Below are positions 55,311 through 64,000 of a stretch of DNA of 64,000 nt, one piece after another. The position numbers and the translations under genes are program-made. Source of the stretch: Neelides folsomi (taxonomy: Eukaryota > Arthropoda > Collembola > Neelipleona > Neelidae); assembly GCA_034687125.1 (NCBI GenBank), contig JAQGBZ010000257.1:25870-89869 (forward strand), read 5' to 3'. Each line of letters starts with the position of its first letter. Within the stretch, counting starts at the first letter, position 1. The notes beneath the pieces are model-generated. The model saw nothing but the letters and a program-made list of their open reading frames with translations, searched no databases and had not been told where the DNA came from.

Positions 55311-56006
55311 AGCATGTCGTGATTATAATAGAGATTCTTTAAATTAATTTATTTTATAATGTTCGAAACTTATTTATTTTCATAATTATCTGATCCGTTA
55401 AATGAACAATTACACTAATTACATAGGAATACAATGCATAATGTTATTTTAGTAGTAGTTAACATAAATAATTATTAATTAACAAGCTTATTATGAAGAT
55501 AAGTTATTGTATTTTACCTAGGTATTAATATTAATATAACATATGTAAATAAAAATTGGCAATTTATAATAATTGCATTAATGTATTTTTACTTTAGAGA
55601 TAAACTAGCAAATTAGGTCAGACGATTAATTATGATATTCCACTATACAGACATTTAACCTTTGAAACTAACCAACAAAACTTTAATAAATATTGAATAA
55701 TTTAACACCATTGTTGAATATTGTATAATAAATATAATAACATAGTTACAAGTTAATACAAAAATACGCTTTAAATTAAGGATTGAAATAAGAACAGTAC
55801 ATCAATACATTTTTATAAGTGTATATAATAGTTATATATTATTTAATATATAAGATTTAAATCATATGACATATCAAGATTAAATAGGAAATGATTTTAA
55901 ATTTCTCAATATCTATGACGAGGATATTAAAATTGCAGGTGTTTATAAATTAACTTTCCAGTCTTTGTAGAATTGATCGGGTCTTTTGAACACAGATCTT
56001 TGAAAA
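55311..56006. other. AT-rich spacer between convergent genes
   Basis: No coding or RNA feature is seen. It should contain the 3' UTR of the methyltransferase gene, which reads leftward from 56007. Confidence 0.4.
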
Positions 56007-59000
56007 TTATTTCTCCATTCTTTTGAGTCCCCGAACGATGAGGATTTCATATTCGACGTTGACACCATGCGGAAACTCCTTCGTCGGCACGTATTTCACA
56101 TATGGAAGAAAAGCATTCCGGAAGTCACTTTTGTACTCATCTTTCAGCTCGGTTGGGATTCGATGGAAGAAAGGATTCGCCGCCACAGCCGTTTCTAAAA
56201 AATCATACAAAAATCGGTGTTCTTTATATTCGTTCATCAACACGGAAATGTTCTTTCTTTCAATCTTCCAACATCTCACCAATCATATTCTCGAGACTTG
56301 TGAAGGAGAAGTTCTTCGTGAAAGTTCGGCATTCTTGGATGGTAAACCCAACGGAGTTCATGAGTTCACTCATATCTTTAGCTGGATCTGAACTAAAGTG
56401 GCTCTTTGGAATAAAATTCTTTGCATCCTGAAATGAAAAAGAAACAATCATGTAATAGTTCATCCAAGATGGTAAACATGGCTTATTCATTGTCATGTAA
56501 ATATCCAGTATCAACATTCAAATGACATAAAAGTAAAATATGTAATCTTCAACATTTATATTTGCTCATCGGGTGCAAATGTGTTATAAACCTATTTGAT
56601 TCCTTTCATTCTAAATCCAACATTGTGAACAGTGATGTCTCGCGGTTTCAAGAAACTGCTTCTTCGAAATACTTGGAATAAACTTATCAAACCAATCAAA
56701 ATAGGTTGAAAAAATGAAAAGGTTACAAAAAGTCATGCATCTAGGCTGTAGATATAGAATGGATAAGAAATTTTTTATGGCCCTTTAGCCTAAAGTAACG
56801 TTCGGTCAAAGACAAGGTGATATCATCTTCAACCTTAAATATTTGCAAATAATATGATTTTGATAAAGGAAAAGTCAACTACCTTACTAATATTTTTTTC
56901 CATTTTCTCAATATTTTCCATTTTGTAATATTTTAGTTGTAAATACATTTAAAGTTAAACAATAACAATAAGTAACCATATTCTTATAACGAGTATATAT
57001 ATATAATATACAAAGTAGAGTAATACAATATAATTGCAAGAAATGATCAAAAGATTGAAAAACTGTATTGTAAGCTAATGGTATATTATGAATGTTGAAG
57101 ACTTTGATAGATTAAGTCAACATTTATTTCAACTTACAGCCAGGAATTTTCCCCATTGCGGCATTTTGCTCATTTTGTCATAGACGGAGAAAACAGCTCC
57201 TTGTGCAATGAAGTAAAGGCCGATTTCTCCATTCGTCTCAAGCAGATCAAATAAATGTCGCAGAGCTTTCCTGCAAAATCAAAACATTTTTGAACAAACA
57301 AACATTTACAAATAAGGATATTTTAAAGGTATTTTGGAAAAAAATAATTTATGTGGTCACATTTATTTGCACATGAAACGTTATTAAGTGAATGTGTGGA
57401 CACGCTAGGCATAAATTTCATGTTTGATGGGTTTACACAGAAAAATGTTTAAAATGTTTCTAATTATGTTCAACTTATGTTCAACTTATGTTTTTATGTA
57501 TGTATTAGAAAGCTATATGTTCAAAAGAGGTTGTAAAAGTTGGGAATCGACTTGGTTTTGTGATAACTCAAAGTTTATGAAACATAAAATTGAGTTAAGG
57601 AGGAAACGCTTGAACCTCATTAAGAGATGCTCGAGATAAGCAGAGGAGCAAAGGAGAAAAGGTTTCATTTCCTTTAAGCCACACGTGGGTGCGAATGTGC
57701 ACATGACCTTAAAAGTAATTAACGGAGGATTTATCTTAAGTGGTTTTCTTACATCATGTTTTAACACATTGAATCATCATAATAAGTGTGAATCAAGTCA
57801 CTGGAACAGTTTTTCCCCTCATAAATCACACAATTAACACTTCTCTTTTCATACCGGATTTTCACATTGTAATCAGATAATCATTTTTTAATTCGTGGAA
57901 AAGAAGATTGGAGTATCCTTAACCGAATGTGACTCGGTTTTGTAATGAATCCCCTATCGTACTCACACTAAAATTCTCCTTATTGTTATTATTACTTATC
58001 AACAGTCGAGCTTGTTTCTTATGTTGAGAAAACAATTCATTTTTAAATTGCATTATAAACTGTAGGAAATACCCAATTTTACAAATTAACATTATGAGTA
58101 ATTAAATGAGTGTGTAATATTGATAACAGTTGAAGATAAATGAAAAGTGAGTATTAGAGTTTTACAACGTTAGAAAACGTTCAAGTTTATAATGCCAACA
58201 CTATAAAATCAACAAAAGGAATTTACTTTAATATTTATGTATTTGCTTTACGCAACAAATACAAATAAAATTCTAATAATGATATTTTGAGTTGGCCAGG
58301 TTGGAACATCAAATGAATAATCCTTTCTGGATGAATGACAAGTAGGGTGGGATGAGTTGAAAAAAATATAACTGATAAATTAGACAAGTTTTCCAGCACT
58401 TGGTGGTCTGATTATCTCAAAATCATAATCAAAATTATAATCATTAGAATGTAGCCTGAGCCATGGATTAATATCTCGTCTTTTCTTTTCAAATTGTTCT
58501 AATAAAATTACATTCCAAGGCTCTTCATTCTTAATAAAATGAAGCGCGATGACCTGAAATATCTGATATGAATTTATTAACTTTGTTTTTCTTCATGATG
58601 AATTAATCTTGGACATTATGTACTAATGGCTATTCTAAAGGAAAAAACTGTGGAATATGAAAGCATGTAATGTCAGTAAGTGTTGAATATAATTAAAGTA
58701 TAAAAATGTTATGCAGATATATGTTTACATACAAACAGTATGGGCATGTATAAATACAAATATGAAATTAATAAGAACGGAGGCTTATTAAGTATAGAAG
58801 GTATATGAGCTAGTATGAGTTTTCAAATGTTTTACTTGGAGATAGATGCGGGTTGAAAAATTGACGTGTATAAATTAAAAAAACTCACCCTTGGTCCAAA
58901 ATCCAGTGCAAGACGTGGAGGGAGAAAATCTTGTCGAATTTACACGGAAACTCACAATCTTCCTTTGAAACATCGGCCACCATATAGGTAATGTTCGGGT

Positions 59001-59280
59001 TTTCGTATTTCACTGAAGCGAAATCGACCATTTTCTTGGAGATGTCAATGGCGTAAATGTGATTTCCATTGTTGTTTTCGTCCCTTCTATTGTTATTGTA
59101 GCTGATTTTCTCCAGAGTTGGAAGGATGACATGACGGGTGTTGTAGCCAGACCCACAGCCGAAATCCAAAATTTTTCCTGGTCGTCTCCAGTCCATTTGA
59201 GTCGCTATGTACGGGAGAAGTTCCCGAGCGTCTCGACGCTGAAATTCGCTATAAGCGTCGTAGGAATCCGGATCGTACAT
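56007..59280 (-). CDS. Juvenile hormone acid methyltransferase-like enzyme
   Basis: SAM-dependent methyltransferase of the JHAMT group, which methylates farnesoic or juvenile hormone acid in arthropod sesquiterpenoid synthesis. Proposed exons (minus): 59280-58889, 57270-57138, 56427-56280, 56194-56007; all GT-AG and in frame, 286 aa. SAM-binding motif I is ILDFGCGSGYN at about residues 35-45, followed by YAIDISKKMVDFA. FQRRDA near residue 14 and LHWILDQ carry the Gln and Trp that contact substrate in insect JHAMT. Later exons give GLYFIAQGAVFSVYDKM and PFFHRIPTELKDEY, matching the family C-terminal half. The frame stays open to an ATG at 59400 (326 aa), but I prefer 59280: it matches family length, aligns the QRxDA motif, has a good context, and a TATA box lies at 59404-59409. 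Substrate cannot be told from sequence. The gene is convergent with the anoctamin gene. Confidence 0.82.
56195..56279 (-). other. Short 85-bp intron of the methyltransferase gene
   Basis: On the minus strand the interval begins GTGAGA and ends with a T-rich stretch and TTTTTTAG. Removing it joins two otherwise out-of-step frames (…SLENMI to ETAVAANPF…) with consistent phase and restores the family's spacing before the Pro-Phe motif. Confidence 0.75.
57271..58888 (-). other. Intron 1 of the methyltransferase gene
   Basis: A 1.6-kb intron with donor GTGAGT at 58888 and acceptor TTTTGCAG before 57270. It contains an 11-bp tandem duplication (ATGTTCAACTT) near 57467-57490 and the exon-like open frame described at 58380-58553. 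Confidence 0.65.
58380..58553 (-). CDS. Unassigned exon-like open frame in the intron
   Basis: On the minus strand a good acceptor (AGATATTTCAG) is followed directly by 57 sense codons and a stop, reading VIALHFIKNEEPWN at the start and ending RPPSAGKLV. The composition looks like a real protein: mixed charged and aromatic residues and no low complexity, in AT-rich DNA where chance frames of this length are usually monotonous. In the phase needed after methyltransferase exon 1 it would instead read 14 codons and stop, so it is probably not an alternative exon of that gene in this frame. It may be the terminal exon of another transcript or a fragment. I do not recognise the family. Confidence 0.3.
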   Translation of the reverse strand, partial: VIALHFIKNEEPWNVILLEQFEKKRRDINPWLRLHSNDYNFDYDFEIIRPPSAGKLV

Positions 59281-59403
59281 TGTCAAATGTTTAATTGAAC
59301 CAATGAAATTGTTTGAATAATAAACTTGAAAAGGAGAATCTGGGACTGAGAGCTTTGGAGTAGTTTTGGCGAAGAAGTCGTTAAAAATGGACTGAAGCAT
59401 CGG

Positions 59404-59409
59404 TTTATA
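59404..59409 (-). promoter_or_regulatory. Candidate TATA box of the methyltransferase gene
   Basis: TATAAA on the minus strand (inside CTATATAAACC), 124 bases upstream of the preferred ATG at 59280 and only a few bases before the upstream ATG at 59400. If functional, transcription would start near 59375, so only the downstream ATG would be translated. Confidence 0.45.
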
Positions 59410-59410
59410 T

Positions 59411-60626
59411 AGTCATTTTTCCGGATACGGAGGTCATCCCGCGGGGAACCTTTCTTTCTCATTCAAATCTCATCGGAGGTATTTAGAATAACAAAGGGAT
59501 TCCTATTAATAACTTCTTCAAATTTAGCGAGCCAATTTGAGTGAGAAACGGCGGATCTCCGCACTCTATTTCAAGTTGATCATCATCCCCCTCAACAACA
59601 GCCCTTCTCCAATATTAGGGTTGAGGATTGTGAGGAATATGGAAATGAGCCCGACATCTGCCCCTTACACAATAAGGATGATTCTGATGTGAGTGGCTTA
59701 CTACAAAACGCATTTCACCTTTGCTGGTTCCCGAGGATTGTTCATTTTTTTGAACGATGGAAATAAACACATCAGTTCATCTCCTTTTCAAAGGAATGGC
59801 TCCAAAGAAGATGGAATCAACGAGACGACTTTATCCCATTTAACCCCTTTTCAATTCACAAATATATACAAGATGAGAAGATAGGCAAAAGGAAATAAAG
59901 CTTAAAATGTCACATTATTATTTCCGCACCTCGCCCACGAATTTTAATTTCCATTCTTCTCAAATACAACTTGATAAAGTCGAGTTACTTAACCATTTCA
60001 TCTGCCTACTTTTTATTGTTATACTATATTAATACTGGTATTAATAAAATAATGATTGTTAGATGTTTTCTTCATATGACAAGTACGTCATATTCATAAA
60101 TATTATGTTTTATGAGTGGAGTTGATATATAATTTTAAGGCTTAAATAGCTATTATATAGTATTTTAACGAATTAGTAGCATTAAATTAAATGATCCTTT
60201 TTATTTTTCTTCATATTGGGAGAAGAAATGGAGTGGTCTGTGAAGGGAATGTTCCTTCCTTTGCTTCGTTGCGTCACGTAATTACACGTTCCTTTGAGAC
60301 TAAATACGCCTTTCAAATTAAAAAGAGGAATGGAAATAGTTATTGAGTTGAATTAAAATAATAACATGGCTCAATAAATCAACATGTCAAGATGTACCCA
60401 ACACACTCACGGTTCTTCATTATACCTTAAAGGTTCCATCAAATGGTCATAAAGGCAGAGATATAAATAATGCATATCAGAATGAATATGTATACCTACA
60501 TTTAACTAATACAGATATACATAATATATAATTATCATAGGCTTTATACTTATATGTATCCATTAGGTAATGATAAATGTGGTTTATAATTATAATGAAT
60601 TGAATAAAATATATCACTATTTAAAT
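59411..60626. other. Upstream flank of the methyltransferase gene
   Basis: No gene is seen. The first 500 bases are GC-richer and may contain promoter-proximal elements; the remainder is AT-rich. The 63-codon frame at 59693-59884 has no recognisable domain. Confidence 0.4.
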
Positions 60627-60671
60627 GTTTATCTCTAACAATTTAATATTGTTAAATTGTTAGAGATAAAC
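60627..60671. repeat. Perfect 20-bp inverted repeat with 5-nt loop
   Basis: Arms 60627-60646 and 60652-60671 are exact reverse complements around a TATTG loop. The sequence is AT-rich (GTTTATCTCTAACAATTTAA arm). The short loop makes a Dicer-type precursor less likely than a foldback scar or cruciform. Confidence 0.7.
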
Positions 60672-63600
60672 CCCATAGTCTTATTATCAAATATTTTAAA
60701 TAACAAATCCCGTTTAAAATATTTTATTGCTTTGTTCTTTTGTTTATCTTGATAAGTCATACATATAAGTATAAATGCGTCAAAAGTTTTGTTGTTATTT
60801 TTCAATGGATATCATTGAAGATTGTAGCTTTGTAGTTTACTTATTCAATTCAAACAATTTGGTTGCAGTGAGCTCAAGGAAATGAACTATGAAATAAAGA
60901 AGATTATACTGATCAGTATTTGATAATGCAATTTTGGCTTTTGAGTGTTTTGAGGTTGAGGCTACAAAGTAGAAATTGTACGTCATGTCATAAAAATGAC
61001 TTATATTAAGGAAAAACACTTGTACTCGTGCATTGTGAATTTTATTTACTTTTAAATGGCGAAAAATGACATTTCTCAACTTTCACCTTGAGTTCTCATT
61101 GATTCCTTTCACTCTTTTATCTTCCATAAATGAAGAATTTTATTGTCAATGTTTCAAATCCTCGTGATATCATGAAAAAATGAAGGTTCCATCTTCAACA
61201 AGAGAACCAATGAAGTCAAATCCATTTACTTTGTCACTCACATTTCTTTTATTATTAATGTTGGTCCACTTATTCTTTTTAATGAAATCTAAAGTTTCCA
61301 TTTCACTTTTTTTCAATGTTATTGATCATATCTCAATCTCATTCATGCTTATTTACTCTCCATCGACATGTACGGACAATTGTTAATAATGTTTGTTCAA
61401 ATTGTAAGTGTTGAACTAATATGTAAATTCTATCAGTAATACAATCAAAATAAAAGGTGAGTTTACCTAAATAAATATTGAATACCACAGGGTTTAAATA
61501 AAAAACAGGCTTCAAATCAATATTCGTATGAAATTGTTTCTCAGTATATGTAAATGTTTGCAGGGATGAAAATAAAAATAATTTTTCACAAAACTTCGTA
61601 ATTGCCAAAAGTTAAGAAATCTCACTCACTCAATGTCAGAATCAAGCGAATGTATTGCAATTAAAAAACTACTTTGTATAAAACTACAATTTATATGAAA
61701 AAAACCTGCCCATTTACGTAAATATTGTAAAATTATGAATATCTGAATAGATCTTGTCATTTCCCTTTAAGATCCTTTAAAATAAAAATGAAGAATTATA
61801 AGTAGATAATCATATGAAATTGCCAAAAGGAGTCAGCCAATAAACTTGAGTTGAAAAAAATGGTTAAACTATCAAGATATTGATTATACGTTTAAGAACT
61901 GATCTTTAGTGGATTGTGAATTGATTTGGTTGGCTCTACCCAAACGAGGATCTCGTAATAATATTAAATGTCTGCACATCTCTCTTCCTCATCATTGAGA
62001 ATGATAATGGGGAAATGAAGAATGGTAATTTAATGGGAATAAGTCACGGCTCTCTTCCCTCTCGGCCTTTCTGGCAAAAAAGTATCAACAATTGAAGAAT
62101 GGGCATTTCATAAAAGGCCCCAACTATCAGACCTTAATAATTAAGTTACGATCAACAAACGTAGATTTTGAATGTTGTGTATTGTGTATATATCTCATTG
62201 TATTGATAAATTGATATAAACACTTAAATGATCATATCTTTTCTGAAATGATCAAATGCCCTGGTTGTGTTTGGTGCATTTTACATTATGCAAATTGCAC
62301 CGAAAGGTATTAAGAATGAATGCTCTCCGTGTGGCTCATCATTTTCCCATATTTGAGAGGAAATTGAAGGTGTAATTGAATTATGAACAATGTGAAATTC
62401 TCCATTGTGGTTTATGGTAATGATTGTGTGCATATAACCACCCAGCAGTGCTTGCTTAAACTCCCGTGACAATAATACTCGAGTCGGATGGTGTGGGCTG
62501 ACGCATTTTATAAACTATCATTACTGCTCAAATAATTAGGGGTAAGAAAAAGCGAGCCTTTGGTCATTTCTCCACCGCCCTTTCTAAATCCTCACAATTA
62601 TGACCAACAATTCTGCATTATTTTTTATTAGCCCCATAATTGAATTGGTCGTCGTATAGTTTGGTAGTTTTGAACAATAAATGGTTCTTTTATCTAGCGA
62701 AATTTCGTGGTGGGTCGAAGCAATTCGAGACTAAACCAAAGAACTTGAGTTTAATATATTTACATATTATACTAATATATATTTATATCTCGTTTAAGTC
62801 CACATCCATGATATTTCATTCAAGTTAACCTTTTGGTTTAATCAATTTTTATACCTAAGGTAGGGAGAGGTCAAAGAAATAAGAGAATAAATTCCTATGT
62901 ATGTAATACATATCAACATTATCTCCAAGTTTGTATCACTTTTCCATGATATCTCATATGAGTTATTAGACAATGCATTTACTTATTCAGTCCAAGCCCA
63001 CTTTTCCATTACATGGTTTACATTATTAAGGAAACCTCACTCCGACTCCTAGAGGAGTCGTAATGATAGTAATGATAGAGATGATAATGAATATAAATTA
63101 TACTTCAATGGCAAACCGGATCTTTATGATTTCAACCATGAGGTTTTTCTTAATCTCTTTCTATTTCCTTTTAAATGAAGGCTTCAGAAATGAAAAGTCA
63201 AATTCCATCACCATCATCTCAAGACGATTCACGAGAAGTGGAAGAGAACTCTGCTCACATACATACCAATACTCACGTAATTATGAATTATGAGATTTCA
63301 TGTAACATTCCTTTCTTCATACCTAATTGCTTTGTTACCTCTCAACCAATTATATTTTGTTTTCACCAATCACATTCATTATTTCTATGGCCCAACCAAT
63401 GCTTATAAAATGGTCCGTGGCTATCTCAATAAAAGATCCTGATAAAATGGCCTTTTAATTATTAGATTAATGTGCAAGGTTTGAATGAATATAATATGTG
63501 ATATTTAAAAAACACTATTAGCGGCGATCAAATTATTTAATCAATCCTATTTGTATAAGAAGTTTTTGTAAGTTACACATCAATTGACACTTAACTCATT

Positions 63601-63926
63601 TCAACTCATTTGAAAATTGAAATATATAAATAATAATCGTCTCACATTACAATTGTATTTATTATTAACACGACTCGTGCACTTTTTTTAACTCGGGCAT
63701 TTCATTACTTTATTTTCACTGCTGTTCAATTTATCGACGACCTTCGCTCGACTCAACAACACAACGGCGTCTTCACAGCCAAGGCTCCGAGGAGATTAAC
63801 AAAATTTCTAATATTAACTATCGTTAAAATGTTTAATCATTTCATTTAAAATTAACAAGTAATTTTGTATTGTTTGTATGTAAAGCAGTTGGGAAGTTGT
63901 ACAATTTTTTCATAATATTTGAATTA
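60672..63926. other. AT-rich intergenic DNA
   Basis: No coding gene supported. The frame 61180-61386 starts with ATG and reads a hydrophobic 68-aa peptide, but it is T-rich sequence of the type that gives false membrane segments. Other frames are short and unrecognisable. Confidence 0.4.
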
Positions 63927-64000
63927 CAGTGAAAACCGGTTGTAATGAATTTCAAGGGACCGCTGGATTTTGTTCATTATAACCGTAATTCATTATAAAC
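63927..64000 (+). mobile_element. Edge of a Tc1/pogo-type transposon (cut by window)
   Basis: Starting just after a TA dinucleotide, the sequence reads CAGTGAAAACCGGTTGTAAT followed by TTCAAGGGACC and repeated TTCATTATAA strings. This pattern, CAGTGAAA-CC with later copies of (A)TTCATTATAA, is familiar from the terminal repeats of pogo/Tigger-like elements, which insert at TA. The body would lie beyond base 64000, so neither the transposase nor the other end can be examined. Confidence 0.45.

Noticed and set aside
61180-61386. 68-aa hydrophobic ATG-started frame
   Set aside because: T-rich DNA readily yields false membrane peptides; no neighbour, splice or family support.
1-64000. CRISPR arrays, bacterial operons or a defence/toxin system
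   Set aside because: Spliced eukaryotic genes and AT-rich intergenic DNA throughout; no regularly spaced repeats or compact gene clusters.

Overview
This is a eukaryotic, AT-rich window. It carries GT-AG spliced genes, long non-coding stretches and DNA-transposon debris. A juvenile hormone acid methyltransferase (JHAMT)-type gene, an enzyme class characteristic of arthropods, together with a four-jointed kinase gene, points to an arthropod. The compact introns and strong AT bias would suit a copepod such as a sea louse, but that species-level guess is an impression and not shown by the sequence.

Layout. Bases 1-16157 hold no gene I can support; GC-richer islands of 200-800 bp alternate with AT-rich filler. 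A four-jointed (Fj/FJX1) Golgi kinase gene lies on the minus strand at 16158-17672, with its coding sequence in one GC-rich exon. It probably has a 5' UTR intron, and short upstream ORFs sit before and across the first in-frame ATG. Bases 18088-42900 are again essentially gene-free, with the same island pattern; this could be the regulatory domain of four-jointed. A 59-base stretch at 41584-41642 forms a perfect 22-bp hairpin. From 42993 to 53857 (+ strand) I reconstruct a complete 17-exon anoctamin (TMEM16) gene with all six calcium-site residues. Its first intron holds a 1.6 kb Merlin-type DNA transposon with an inactivated, intron-containing transposase; its fourth intron holds a BED-finger-like ORF remnant.

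Downstream and convergent with the anoctamin gene, a four-exon JHAMT-like methyltransferase gene lies on the minus strand at 56007-59280. An 85-bp intron explains what looks like a frame break near its 3' end. A TATA box and the family length support an internal ATG as start (286 aa). The spacer between the two genes contains a non-autonomous element with ~90-bp inverted repeats (about 54235-54893) and a small transposase-like relic. Bases 59411-63926 hold no gene I recognise, but include a perfect 20-bp hairpin at 60627-60671. The window ends inside what looks like the terminal repeat of a Tc1/pogo-type transposon.

The three host genes do not form a pathway: planar polarity/growth signalling (Fj), calcium-activated ion or lipid transport (anoctamin) and sesquiterpenoid hormone methylation (JHAMT) are simply neighbours. 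I looked for an undescribed multi-gene system and did not find one. The least explained items are the two perfect hairpins, the exon-like open frame inside the JHAMT intron, the upstream-ORF arrangement of four-jointed and the GC3-biased small ORF at 20736.
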